Below are positions 1 through 12,849 of a stretch of 64,000 nt of DNA, piece by piece. The stretch's first letter is position 1; the number at the start of each line of letters is the position of its first letter. The notes beneath the pieces are model-generated. The model did not search any database, had not been told where the DNA came from, and was given only the letters and a program-made list of their open reading frames with translations. The stretch is from Cryptomeria japonica. Taxonomy: Eukaryota > Streptophyta > Pinopsida > Cupressales > Cupressaceae. The position numbers and the translations under genes are program-made. The stretch is from contig NC_081410.1 of NCBI RefSeq assembly GCF_030272615.1, forward strand, positions 502,410,442-502,474,441. The letters run 5' to 3'.

Positions 1-1277
1 GTTGCTAAAAGGTTGATGGAGGTGGAAAATAAGGTTAGAAAATGGAATAAAGAAACCTTTGGTAACATTTTTGGAATTAAATCAGAGTTACAGCTGGAAA
101 TTAAGGACATACAGGAAAAAATCCAACTGGAAGGATACATTGCTGATTACAAAATGAAGGAAAATGATTTTCTTGGGAAGATACATGACATCATATCCAA
201 AGAAGAAGAATTCTGGAAATAAAGATCAAGAGCTCTGTAGCTCTCTGTTGGGGGTAAAAATACCAAATATTTTCACATGACAACACTAAAACATAGGGCA
301 TATAATACAATTTCTTTTATTCAATACAATGGTAATTGGTTTGAGAAGGATGAAGACATAAGAAGAAATGTTGTCCTTTTCTTTAGCAATCTCCTTAAGG
401 TGAATGATGGTGTTAATCAATAAGTTCAAAATATCATGTTAGAGGCCATCCCTAGACCTATCAAGGAAGAAGACAATAAGATGCTCTCATCTATTTCATC
501 AAGGGAAGAAATCAAAAGAGTTGACTTCTCTTTTGAAAGCATAAGGCTCTGGGGCTAGGCAAGTTCCCTATGTTCTTTTCTTAATGGTTCTAGGAGATTG
601 TGGTTGATGACATGGTGGATGTTGTTAAAGAGTTATTTGGATCTAGATGTCTTCTTAAGGAGCTTAATGCCACATTCTTGGTCCTCATCCCCAAATGCCC
701 TGGAGCTATGGATTTTGAAGTGTTCAGGCCTATCAACCTCTGTAATTATTTTTACAAAATCATTTCTAAGGTCTTGACCTCTAGATTGTTGAGTATTTTT
801 CTCTCCTTCATTTCTCTTTAGCAAAATGTGTTCATTCTTGGAAGGTGGATCCTTGACTCCATCATCATTTTCCATGAAAATATCCATTCCCTGACAAAAT
901 TTAAAACCAAGGGGTTTCTTCTCAAACTGGATATTTTGAAAGCTTATGATCGAGTAGATTGGGAATTCCTACTCAAAATCATGAAGGCTTTCAACTTCAC
1001 CAATAGATTCCTCCAACTAAGTGGTCAACTCATTTCTATGGCTTCCATTTATATCGTAGTAAATGGATCCCCTTTACATTTCTTTAAGAATTCAAGAGGG
1101 CTAAGATAGGGGGATCCCATTTCCCCTATTCTTTTTATAATTATGGTGGAATGCTTTGGTAGAAACCTACAAATAATGGTCAAGAAGGGGTCCTTAATGG
1201 GTTTGAAGCCCTCGTCAAGAAGTATGGTTTGTACTCATAAACAATTCATGTATGATACAATCCTAATGGGAAGATCT
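1..1277 (+). mobile_element. LINE (non-LTR retrotransposon) ORF2 fragment, 5' part, interrupted
   Basis: This is the middle of a plant LINE ORF2, the endonuclease/reverse transcriptase that copies its own mRNA at a nicked target. The window opens inside it. Visible parts are the coiled linker upstream of the RT (13-222), the RT motif FRPINLCNYFYKIISKVLTSRL near 720-790, LDILKAYDRVDWEFL near 928-970 carrying the first catalytic Asp, and the block starting GDPISPILF near 1108. In-frame stops at 220, 822, 1107 and elsewhere, plus frame changes, make it a pseudogene. The catalytic FADD-type motif appears as FMYD just before the break at 1277, so its second Asp context is altered. The frame resumes 37.5 kb away at 38756, beyond Copia-A. 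The identification rests on RT motifs and order and is secure; the subfamily is not assigned. Confidence 0.9.
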
Positions 1278-2500
1278 TGTTAAATGGTTCAGATAACCGA
1301 AAGACACTTGAGAGGGGGGTGGTGAATCACTTGTCTCAGATTACAAGAACATTCAACAATTAAAACTCTAATACATGAACCCAAAACATTAATACTGGAA
1401 TAGCAGTTAATCCAATTAAGCATAAACAATAATCATAGAATAAAATCCATCCACACAACACCAAGATTTGTATGTGGAAAACCCAGTAAAGGAAAAAACC
1501 ACAGTGGGAAGCCTACCCATAGTTAGATAATACTTCTATAGTAAATATGTGAATTACAATGAAGGGGCCTGCACTTCTAGGAAGGCCAACAACCTAGAGC
1601 ACACTACTCATCACAGAAGGAGCCTCACTAACTACATATAAATCCATACAACAATCCAGAGAAGTGTTGAACTGCAAAAGATAGCATCTCCTATGCCAGA
1701 GTATAGTTCTGATTAATCTCAATACCAGAGGACTAAATCGTCTTACATAAACCCAATTCGATCTCCAATGATCGACCAACTCCTCTGCCTAAATGATATT
1801 ACATTTTTTGCACATTACATTCCTTTACCATGTCCTCTTACATTAACCATGATGATCTACAATGAGATCTTACATCTTATTTATATAAACTCTCGACCAT
1901 AAACAATCAGGTCGACCACCAAGCAATTTAAAAAATTACATTAACTACAAACCATGTCGGCCTTAGAGAAAACAAGTACTATCAACACATAAGACATCCC
2001 AAAAATACATCAATAGGTACTATACACATGTTACATTAAAGTCAGCACATAACCTAGATCAACCGGGACCAAGTATAGGTCCACACACTTCAATAATGAT
2101 CTCCAAATGCCAAGTCTCAAACATGATCACCAACAACATCCTGAAACTCTATTAGAAGTTGCACCAACACCACTTATGTAATTCATCAAAGATCTCCACC
2201 AAAAGCTCTGCCGGTAAAACCCTAACTAGAAATAGAAACCAATCTTCTAAGCAAGAAGGATAGCATCCAATCACCATACCAAAACCAGCTAACCAAATAT
2301 GAGTATAAGTATCATGAACAAGCCAATTCCATCACTAGATTATATCGAAGCTTGTCAGATCATGTCAGATCCAAGTTAACTAGAAACCAGTCATCGTACC
2401 GAGACCAGAAGGGTGTTGGTAAAGCATCCAAACATCTAGTGTTGACATCAATGACAAAACATCAATGCAACACATAATCAATTCCACCAAATGGCCAACA
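1278..2500 (-). repeat. Copia-A 3' LTR
   Basis: This 1223-bp LTR matches 37535-38750 along its whole length. It starts TGTTAAATGG and ends GGCCAACA on the plus strand. The block AGAGGGGGGTGGTGAATCA near 1310 is the complement of the pyrimidine-rich U5 motif shared by all Copia-type LTRs in the window. The minus-strand ORF at 1594-1779 is a shadow with a counterpart in the other LTR. Confidence 0.92.
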
Positions 2501-2513
2501 ATCTCCCCCTTTG
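2501..2513 (-). other. Copia-A polypurine tract
   Basis: On the minus strand this reads CAAAGGGGGAGAT, directly abutting the 3' LTR, as expected for the plus-strand DNA primer. The A-derived flank continues to 2575, where Copia-B begins. Confidence 0.8.
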
Positions 2514-2575
2514 GCATTAATGGCAACACTAGATGTGAAAAACATCTAAGTACCAAGAAATACCAAACAAGTCTT

Positions 2576-3776
2576 TGTTGGAAATATGGATGAATTAATT
2601 ATGTGTTGCATTGATGTTTTTTCATTGATGTCAACATTAGTCGCTATGGTTGGTTACCAATAGACAAGTTTTGGTTACCGAAAGAAGATCTAGTGTTACC
2701 GGTAGAAGGAAATTTCCATTGGACACTTTTGACATGTTTGGATCAATGAAGTATGATTGATTTTATATGTTACATGTTCATGGAGTATGTTTTGCTCAGT
2801 TGGTATTGAATTGTTCATTGGATGCTATCATACAGTCTTGTAAACCCTTACCGGTAGAGATTTTATTGAGAATCTTAGATAGAATGCTAAGTGGTGTTGG
2901 TGTGACATCTAGATAGATTTTAGGATGCTGAAGATGTTCTTTGATCATGCCTCAATTGATTGAAGACATCAATTTGTCTTGGTGGACCCAGATTAGGTCT
3001 AGTACCTATCTAGGTTATGGACCAGTATCATGTTAACATGTTCTCTACACATTACCAGGATGATTTATGGATTGGTTATTGTTGTTTTGGTCTCAAGCCG
3101 ACATGGCATATCATTGTAATATGGATGTATGTAATGATATTATTATAATATCTTTTAGGTGGCCAACCTAATTGGTTTAGGCCTTATGATTGGTATAAAT
3201 TGATGTAAGATCTCATTGTCGATCATGTTCGTGGTCATGGAATGTAATATCATATACGAAGGGGATTTGGTTGATCATAGGTGATCGAATTGGGTTTAAG
3301 GAAGAGGTCAAAGGCCTCTGAGATTGAGCTTAACTAGGACTGTAATTAGGTATGATAGATGCTATCTCTAGCAGTTCATTATTCTAGATTGTTGTCCAAG
3401 TTTACCTTGAGGTGGTTATAACCTCTTTATAGTCAGTGAGACTCTTTTGTAATGAGAAGTATGTTCTAGGCAGTGTGCCTTCATGCATGTGTAGGCTCCT
3501 CATTGTATCACATACTTTTTGTAGAAGTATCATCTAACTATGGGTAGGCTTCCCACTGTGGTTTTTCCATTTTTGAGTTTTCCACATACAAATCATGTTG
3601 TTATGTGGTATGGTTGCATTGTGTTAATTCTTTGTTTGATTATTAAGTTTTATTGCTTACCGGTATCTGTTTCTGCTATTATGATATTCAATGTTTATAT
3701 GATCTGGTTAAAGGTTATTAAGTGGTTTAATTGATATAATTTGTTAACAACTGATTCACCCCCCCCATCTCAGTTG
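2576..3776 (+). repeat. Copia-B 5' LTR, 3' end deleted
   Basis: It matches 23779-25000 with about 14% difference by eye over 210 bp. It ends in the motif ACTGATTCACCCC followed by CCCCATCTCAGTTGT, after which the terminal CTAACA and the tRNA-Met PBS present in Copia-E are absent. Without a PBS this copy could not be reverse-transcribed. Confidence 0.88.
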
Positions 3777-3798
3777 TTCATCGCTTGAGGTAGATCCT

Positions 3799-6700
3799 AT
3801 GGTAGCTAATACTTCAAATCCACCGGCAACTATTTTCAGAAGACAAATCCCTAAGCTTGATGGAACAAATTATTGGATATGGAAAATCTGAATGGAGACT
3901 CATCTTAGATGTCTTGGCAAGGATATTTGGGAGATCATTGAGAAAGGATACACACCTTATGATCTGGCATCTTGAAATCCTACTCCTATAGACTTGGACA
4001 AAAATATTGAAAATTATTGTAGAGCTAGAGAAGCCCTCTTATGTGCACTTACTAATCAGGAAATCATGGGATTGACTGATAAATTGTCAGCAGAGGTTAT
4101 GTGGTATAAATTGCAAACTCTGAATGAAGGTGATCCTATTGTCAAAATTGCTAAACTTGATGGTTACCGGGTAAGATATGAAAACTTGAAGATGGAAGAT
4201 AATGAAAGAATTGTTGTATCTATGGAAAGAGTAAATGAGATTGTTATGAGAATTCAATGTTGTGGAGGATCTCTGAGTGAAGATAAAATAGTTTCCAAAG
4301 TCTTGAGAGCCCTTCCATTGGCTTACAAGATGAAGTTAACTACAATTAATGAATTGATAATAATGGCAAACACATCAATTAATAGAGACATTTTGATTGG
4401 GAAATTATTTTCTTTTGAGCTTGAAGAATTTGGACCTTCTGGAGTTGTAAAGTCTAAACCTACTTTTCATGCATCATCATATATCGACAAAAGTGATTGG
4501 AAAGCCTTATATGCGAAAGAATTGGAAGATATGAGGAAAGAGGGTGAAGAATTTGAGCAACTTGAAGCCTTATTTGCTAGAAGAGTACCTAAAGGACCGA
4601 CTAGAAGTAAGTATGAAGGAAAAGCACCTTTTAAATGTTTTGCATGTAATAAGATCGGTCATTTTGCATCTAGATGTCTAGAAAGGAATGCAAGATTTGA
4701 AGAGAGAGTTAAGAAATCATTTAAGCCTAATTTGAATAGATATAGATTCAAGAAAGTAAATTGTGTGACATAGCGAATGAGGAAGGAGTAAGTGATGACT
4801 TCGAGGATGAACCAACAGCACACTCTGCTAGTGGATCTGACAATCGAAAGGAATGTGTGTTATATGCTTTAAAAGAAGATGAACTGGAACCGGCTATCAA
4901 GAATGAAGAAAAAGCCTTTGCAGAAAAAGTTGAAGATAAGGATGAATGGGTAATTGATAGTGGTTGCTTGCATCATATGACTAGAGATAAAAGGAATTTT
5001 TTGTCCTTGCAAGAATACAATGGCGGTTGAGTCAGATTTGGAGATGCCAAAGCATGTATGATCAAAGGTAGAGGTATTATTTTTCTAGATGGTAAGCATA
5101 ATACTGATAATGTCTATTATGTAGAAGGTTTAAAGCATAATATTTTGAGTGTTGGTAAATTGGTAGACAAGGGTTTCCAACTTTAGTTTAAAGATAGAAA
5201 ATGCAAAATCATTAAGAAAACGGGTTTGAAGATTGCAACCGGTACTCAAACTAGAGGTAATATATTTCACTTGAATACTGGTAATAAGACATGTTTGATT
5301 GCTCATATTTATGAGAGTTGGTTAAGGCATAAAAGGTTGTGTCATGTTAATTTTGATTGTATTGTCAAAATCAGTTCAACTAAGGCAGTTAGAGATATAC
5401 CTAAGATTATGAAGCCTCATAATTTGGTATGTAAGGAATGTCAATTGGGAAAGCAAGTTAGAACTTCTTTTAAGAGAATACATGATAAATCTAATGATGT
5501 AATTGATTTGGTTAATAATGACTTATGTGGTCTAGCAAGGACTAGAGCTTTCAAGGTGATAGGTATTTCATGCTAATTATTGATGACTATGATAGGATGA
5601 TGTGGGTGACTTTTCTAAGGGAGAAGTCTAAAGCCTTTGAGAAATTAAAGATCTGTAAAGCAAAGGTTGAAACTAGATTGAAAATCAAATGTCTAATATC
5701 ATATCAAGGTGGTGAGTTCACTTCTCATGAATTTAACAGTTATTGTGAGATAAATGGAATTAGGAGACAATTATTTGCACCTCAAACTCCTTAGCAGAAT
5801 GGAGTAGTGGAAAGGAAGAATAGAACCATTTTGGATGTAGCAAGATCCATGATGATGGAAGCCAAACTGGCTCACATCTATTGGAGAGAAGTAGTGAGTA
5901 CAACAGTCTACACATTCAATAGAGCTCACATCAAAGGCAAAACAGATAAGACCCCTTATGAATTATGGTTTGGACATACACCTACTGTTAAATATTTTAG
6001 AATTTTTGGAAGTGAATATTATATCAAAAGGATGGTTCAAATGGGAAGTTTGATCCTAGATGTGAAGAAGGAATATTTCTTGGTTATTCAATTCAAAGAA
6101 AAGTATATAGATGTCATAACAAAAGATTGCAGAAAATTGTGGAGAGCGCTAATGTGAAAGTGGATGAGCAATACATAAATCAATTTATATCATATTATAG
6201 GGAACCGATAGTGGAAATGATCATAACTGAACTGGTAATGCCTCAACCGGTACAGGAAACTAAGATAGTTGCACCAACACAATCATAAAATTCAACTATG
6301 ACTGATGATCAAAGTAGTGAACCTGAAGTTCAGAAGACACCAAGGTATGTAAGATTAAATCAATTTGAAGATCAAATCATTGGAGATAGGAACAAGGCAG
6401 TTATGAAAAGAAGAAGACTGGCACAATGAGGTATTTCTTATTTCTCAAATTGAATCAACATTTGTTATTGCTTCTTGTAAAGATAAACATTGGTTAAAAG
6501 CCATGGAAGATAAATTATATCATAGAAAAAAAAAGAGACTTGGACTTTAGTTCCCCGGCCTAAAAATGGGTTTTTTGAAATAAACTGAATGAGGATGGTC
6601 AAGTTGTAAGAAACAAGGCTAGATTGGTTTGTAAAGGATATTCTCAAATGGAAGGAATTGATTATGGTGAGACATTTGCACCTATAGTTAGAACTGAATT

Positions 6701-7953
6701 TGTTAGACTATTTCTTGCCTATGCAGCTTATAAGAACTATAAGGTCTATCAAATGGATGTTAAATGTGCATTTTTTAATGGTGAACTTGAGGAAGAAGTA
6801 TACATTGAACAACCTGATGGATTTTTACTGACAGATGATAAAGATATGGTTTGCAGATTAAGGAAAGCTTTATATGGATTGAAACAAGCTCTTAGAGCTT
6901 GGTATGCAAGATTGGATAAATATCTTTTGAAGCTTGGTTTTACTAAAGGCAGTGTTGATAGTAATTTATATTATAAGATCACATAATGATATTTTGATTA
7001 TTGAAGTATTTGTTGATGATATCATTTTTGGAGGAGAAGATAAATTGTGCATGGAATTCTCTAATAATATGAAGAATGAATTTGAAATATCCATGATTGG
7101 TGAGATGAGATTTTTCTTAGGTTTGCAGATTACTCAAACGCATTTTATCTATCAAACTAAATATCTAAGGGAATTGTTGAAGAAGTTTGGTATGGATGAT
7201 TCCAAACCAGCAAGTACTCCTATGGTGACTAGTGAGAAATTATCTATCAAAGATACATCTACACCAGTAAATCTGATAAGGTATAAATCTATGATTGGTG
7301 GCTTGTTATATCTAACTCAGACTAGACTAGATATTATGAATACAGTGAGTATTGTTTCAAGATATAAAAGTAATCCTAAAGAAAATCATGAATGTGCAGT
7401 AAAGAGGATATTCTGGTATTTGCAAGGTACAACATAATATGGTTTATGGTATTCTAGAGATGATGACTTCACTTTATGTGCATATACATATTCAGATTGG
7501 GTAGGAGCTACTGATGACAGGAAGAGCACTTATGGTGGAGCTTTCTTTCTTGGAAATAAATTGGTTTCATGGATCACCAAAAAATAGTCATGCATATCTT
7601 TATCTACTGCAGAAGTTGAAGATGTTGCAACAACAACTAATTGCACTCAAGTCTTGTGGATGAAGCAAATGTTGAAGGATATCAAGGTAAATTGTAGTGA
7701 ACCGGTAGATATCTACTGTGATAACTCTGCAGCTATTGACATGTCTAAGAATCCGGTATTTCATTCTAAGACCAAGCACATATCCATAAAGTATAACTTT
7801 CTGAAGGACAAGGTAGAAGAAAAAGAAGTCAAACTGGTTTATGCGAACACTAAAGAGAAGATTGTAGATATATTCACTAAACCACTGTCTAACGAATCAT
7901 TTGAGTATTTGAGAGACAAGTTAGGGGTTTCTGTCCCTCCGACAGAGACTTGA
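3799..7953 (+). pseudogene. Copia-B gag-pol polyprotein, degenerate
   Basis: The start ATG (3799) aligns with Copia-E. Order: gag with UBN2-like core (ERVNEIVMRIQCCGG) and an intact CCHC knuckle CFACNKIGHFASRC (about 4639-4680); protease VIDSGCLHHMT (about 4951); integrase with zinc-binding region (5320-5450) and core (5510-5830), where the second catalytic Asp region has become ISYQGGEF but Glu remains in GVVERKN; RT (6600-7440) with FVDD at 7009-7020; RNase H (7690-7780, DIYCDNSAAIDMSKNPVFH) and the terminal SFEYLRDKLGV. Stops at 5028, 5792, 6155, 6984, 7435 and frameshifts near 4770, 5570, 6150, 6430 and 6570 inactivate it. This is the most complete Copia coding trace in the window. Confidence 0.92.
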
Positions 7954-8778
7954 TTGATGCAGTTTGGCATCAGTCTTGTTAGTTAACAAATTTGCCTTTT
8001 ATACATTGTATTCTTTAAATCTATGTATGCCCATTAATTAAAAGACAAAGCAACTAACATTTGGATAATTCTAGAAATAATTATCCTCTGCATATGGGTA
8101 CAGCTCCCCAACAAAGAATGATTTTCACTCAACTCTAATTTATAGTAATTTTGTTTGCATACTTTTTACCCGAAAGTACTTAAAGGCATATCAATATTCA
8201 TTTGTCAGCACACAATGAATATACTCTTAATTAATAACATGAATTCTGTTATGAATTTCATAGACTTCAATCATTTATTTTTTAGAAAAAAATGCATTCT
8301 ATGTGCATTCACATATAATGAGAAGAAAAGTAACAAATTCCTGATTCAAACTAAATCCACACAGAGATTATCATCCAAATCTATTAAACTCATAGATTTA
8401 ATACTATAGAATCTGTAACAATTTTATTCATAAAAAATGTTATTTTCTTTTCCAAAATATCATGAAAAACAGATTTTATCTATTACATTCCTTTCCCCCA
8501 AAAATCTTTCAGACTTGCTCAGAGTCTTTTTCATCCCTTATATAGCCACAATAGGGCTTACAATAAAAGTGGGAAACACGGAAAAACTAACTTTTCGGCC
8601 CCATGAAGTTTAGCAAAATTATCAAATGAAACTATCTTTTCAAATTCCCAGAAAACAGAGCCTATTGTCTAGAAAACATGAAACAATTTTAACAAACAGA
8701 TTCTTTCTTCCAATCAGAATACACCGTAATGAAGTGCTGGATAAGAGTATTATGTGGAAGCCCCACGTGTGCTATTCG

Positions 8779-11752
8779 CTATTTCCACACCTCCTTTTCC
8801 TTGTGAACCTGCACAACCTTATCAGAGTGACTATCCAGATGTCCAATGCATAGGAAGAGAAGCGACTCAATTTTAGCAATAATAGTTAGGTCATCTGAGA
8901 CCAAGCCTTTAGCCTCTTTCACATAGTTAATCTTTTTCTCAAAAGATTATGTTATTTCTTCAACCGTTTCTAGTGTCTCGTCACTTTTTAGGCACTTAAT
9001 TCCAATGCATAGGAGCTCATTTCGCATGGAGGTGGTTAACTCTGCAAGTTGGTCTACCAATTTCGTGAATTCTTCATATGCCTGTTTTATTAGAGAATTC
9101 CTCCATTCAATGTTCTTTTGGTAGACATACAAGATGCTATCATCCAGTCCTGGCACTGGTTTTTTAACCAAGAATTTCATAACTCTGTAAGTCCATACTT
9201 CTCGCATCTATGCAACCCTTGTTGCCCATTTCACCTCTTCATTTTTCCAATTACTTATTTTTGTCTCCAATTCTTTCATTACCTGTATTGCCCCATTATG
9301 GACTTTACTCAGGTTCCCAAAATACTCAGCTCCAGATTTCCGCATCTGCTCCAACCACTCCATTACGGTCTTTGTTATCAGTCTACATTTCTATATTTGT
9401 TCCAAGGTTTTCTGATTGGCCGGGGACTTTGGATCAAATGACGTAGGCAATTGTGACAAGGGTTGAGGATTCAAACTATTTATTGCCTCAATGTACTCTG
9501 CCATTCTATGCAACATCTCTTTCATTCGATGTTTGTCCCTTTCATCTTTCCAAGTCCTTGTGATAATATTCTTAGTTGAAGCTTCAAGATGAAGGACATC
9601 TATGGCATGAGTAGCAATCCCTATGTTCACCTTTTCAATGGCAAAATCCTGAACTATAGGATTTTCTATCTTAGCATCTATCAATGGATGTGCAATTTCT
9701 GCCACCCAATTTCCACTGTCAACATCAAAATCAATTTTTGACATAGTCTTTGATTTCTTGGCTTTGGGAGTCTTTCCCAAACACTTACTCACCATATCCT
9801 CTATCGGAATGGAGGCAGGGACTATATTTCTCTTCTTACTGCCAAGCATACTATCCAACCAGACTTGGCCTATGGAGCCTGGAGTCTTTCCAAAATCAGT
9901 TCCTACATCTTTTTCATTTCTTATTATTATGGTAGAGTCCACCTGAAAGGTTTCCTGTTCTTGTTAGTTGGTGTCCTCATCATCTAGATTTTGTTGCTCT
10001 GAACCTAGATTATTTTGAATGGCATCCATTTCAAGATCAACCACTACTGTGTCTGGAGGTGAGGGTTTTCTTTTACTCCTAGCTTTAGAGTGGGTAACCC
10101 TAACAGGAGTCAATTTCCCTTTGCTTTGTAATGCCTTGCTTTTTTGCTCACCTTTATCCTTTTCGTGAGAATGACCTACACCACAAGATTGGATAAATGT
10201 ATTAGAAACTAGGCTCTTAGAGGATGAAGTTGAACCCCTCTGCTGACTTTTTCTCAATTTCTGTTGCTTAAGCCATTTCTCCATTCTTAGTATGACCATT
10301 AGGGTTCTAGTCTGAATATCTTCCTCCTCATTTTTCTCCCAATTTATCTCTGACATTACCTCGGGCTGCCTATCTTCAACAAATTGTGAATTAATTAAAT
10401 CTTTTCCATTATCCACAACATGAGCAGTGTCCATTTCCAGAACATACTCTCTTACTTGTTGCACAGTGAATCTTAGGTGTGTTCTTCTCCAGACTTCATA
10501 CTCATCCTCACAGTCTACCCAGAAGTCTTCTAGATTCAGCATATACTGAAAATGTTTCATAATTGTAAGATGAGCCATTGCAAAGCCTTTAATATCAAAG
10601 TTAGTGCGAGGAACATACAGTTTGAAATTGAACTATTTGAACTCTAGTTCAAGGTTCAAGGCATCTGAAACACTATTGCAAGTGTAATATGTTAGTTCAA
10701 TAGGGAAAGAAACCCCTGTTTGATTCTTTTCTCTGTATTTCTTTTCTATATAGGCAAGCTATCTACTTACTTCCATTAGCACCTATCTATCGAAGACATA
10801 CCTCGGCAATTTATAAGGTTCTCCTTCAAAGCCACCAACCCTCAGATAAGTGAATCTAGAAAACTGAATGTAGAAACTGCCGTAGGTACTTATAAATTCC
10901 ATAGCTTCCTCGGTCAATCTTTTATGCATGTCTCCTCTTAATTCAAATACTATCCTGCCCAGAAAAATATTTTAAACTTTATAATAATTTTCTGCTACCC
11001 TGTGTTGCTGCAAATGTCGATGGTACTCATAAATTTTCATATCATCCTGCTAAATTTCATGGAATAAACCTATCTATTGGCGTATACAAGATAAGCAATA
11101 TATAAGATAGGCAGACATATAAAAATTCTTGTTTCCAAGGCAGCTTAAGCCCTCATGCATTCTCTCTGCAATTAACTCTGCCCAGTCTATATATCTTTTC
11201 TCACTAGAAATAACTTGAACAAAGAAATACATCCAATCTTCCCAGTAATAGGCAATCTAATTTCCCCACACCCTATGTAAGAGAATGATTATATCCCTTA
11301 CTTCTTGAATCATGTGATCACGGGTTAATGGGTTTGGCAACCTAGAACCCCCTTTTTGGAATTTCAATAGCCAATTCTTGGCAATAACACTTCGGTAATA
11401 GGCCCTTTTTTATGAGAAAAGCCCTTGTGACTTGCAAACCATCCAGTCCTTATATTGTTCTTTCTCAGGAATTCTCATTAATATGGCAATGGTCTATCGA
11501 CTAATTACCAGAAAATTTTTCCCCTTTACATCCCTAATACACCTCTCAACATGATCATATCTGCTCATACATTTTAAAACTAATTTTGGACATGATATGG
11601 CAGGGGGAAATGCTGCAGCTTCAATTAACCCACTATCTAGAATTTTCTGCATTAAAGGTGTATTGGCAAAATTACGTGTTCTTTCATGAAATTCCAGGTA
11701 AGGAACAAACTAAGCCAGATTTTAGGTCCGGCTGAGGTGGTTTCGGTCTCAT
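8779..11752 (-). pseudogene. LTR-borne accessory ORF, copy in Gypsy-C 3' LTR
   Basis: This runs in the sense orientation of the element. It starts MRPKPPQPDLK (ATG 11752) and ends at TAG 8779-8781. The longest open runs are 10578-9964 and 9942-9391, separated by one TAA (9964-9966). The N-terminal half is a globular, helix-rich region including IDWAELI (about 11190). The middle (10300-9960) is charged and low in complexity, with basic stretches such as KARSKRKPSPP. The C-terminal part (about 9500-8790) is a predicted coiled coil. I see no polymerase, protease or zinc-knuckle motif. Function unknown; it resembles the ORF of element D in layout. A 35-bp deletion near 11695 and several stops disable this copy. 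Confidence 0.75.
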
Positions 11753-12056
11753 CTTTACTCAATAACCAAGAAAAGTGTGCAACAAGAAGAATTGACTGAA
11801 CTAACTGAAATACTAAACAACACTTTTTAATTTATGCAATTTAACAGGGAGGAAAGAAGAACTTTGAGCTCACCTTTCATGCAGAACTGAAAATTCACAC
11901 AAAGTTGAGAAAAGAAACTACAGCTGCCACTATTCCCCTACTGACTGATTTGAACAAACAATAGAGGCCAATAACTTATTTTCAAAGAAACAGACTCATA
12001 GCATAACCTGAAATGTCGGCTGCACGACTCTTTATGATTCCTGCCTGCATGATTAT

Positions 12057-12184
12057 CCATGCCAATTGTGCCGAAAGGATTTGATCCTAACACCTTATTA
12101 ATTCTCGCATACCTTATCCTCTGTGCCAATTGTGCGGAAAGGATTTGATCCTGACACCTTATCAATTCCTACTTACCTTCTCCC
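12057..12184 (-). repeat. Tandem 64-bp repeat in Gypsy-C 3' LTR U3
   Basis: This is the same two-unit repeat as at 22837-22962. Its presence in both LTRs shows that it predates the insertion. GGATTTGATCC in each unit is nearly palindromic. Confidence 0.78.
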
Positions 12185-12459
12185 TTCATATCTTTTCTCA
12201 ACATGATTATCTCTAGTACGGATGTCATTATCATTCATTACCTTTGAGGTTCATCGTTCAAATCCATAACATTTCTTTATATGCCGATACTTCATTACTT
12301 TGTCTTCAAAATTATCTATCTTCAAACCTTGAACCCTAAACCATTAAACAAAAATAGTTCAGAGGTTGAAGTTCAAGACTGCACTAGAGAACAAAACATT
12401 CGGTGAAACAAGGAATCACACTTTACGAACATGACTCACAAGGACTTAATACAACATGT

Positions 12460-12635
12460 TTGAACCTTGAACCTTGAACCTCCTTTTAAAAGGTTCAAAG
12501 GTTCAAGTTCAACAACAACTATTACAAAGTCTATTGATACCCTGTTGAACACAAAGCCATTACTTCATAAACTGACTTTGAACTTTGAACTTTGAACCAC
12601 TTTTTGAAAGGTTCAAAGGTTCAAGTTCAAGAAAG
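12460..12635. repeat. GGTTCAA / TTGAACC inverted cluster in Gypsy-C LTR
   Basis: Many copies of TTGAACC and its complement GGTTCAA are packed as TTGAACCTTGAACCTCC and AAAGGTTCAAAGGTTCAAG around a central TTTTAAAA, and again at 12575-12632. They could fold into stem-loops in the transcript or serve as repeated factor sites. The homologous cluster is at 23094-23390. Confidence 0.65.
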
Positions 12636-12849
12636 ACCACAAAATGAAAACTTTCTTTGGATGTGGAAAATTTAAAAGAGCATACTAACATTGGCTCTGA
12701 CTGGGGACTAGGATGGTAATAGACTAAGACATGAACCCAAAAATCTCTGGTTTCACAAAATAAGACTCATAGGGAAAAGATCTAAACCTTAACAAACTAA
12801 ACTTACAATTAATCACAACAAAATTTAATATACAAGACCTGCAGGGGAC

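Larger units (their letters stand above)
7977..12690 (-). repeat. Gypsy-C 3' LTR (4714 bp)
   Basis: It matches 18720-23451 along its full length, with small deletions such as about 35 bp near 11695. It contains the LTR-borne ORF (8779-11752), a tandem 64-bp U3 repeat and GGTTCAA clusters. At 4.7 kb it is far longer than the 0.3-2 kb usual for plant LTRs, though long LTRs are known in Tat-type and large derivative elements. Confidence 0.93.

Noticed and set aside
9118-10000. Plus-strand ORFs rich in Phe, Tyr, Leu and Ser in the Gypsy-C LTR (also at 19792-20689)
   Set aside because: They are shadows of the minus-strand LTR ORF; composition is that of antisense coding sequence.
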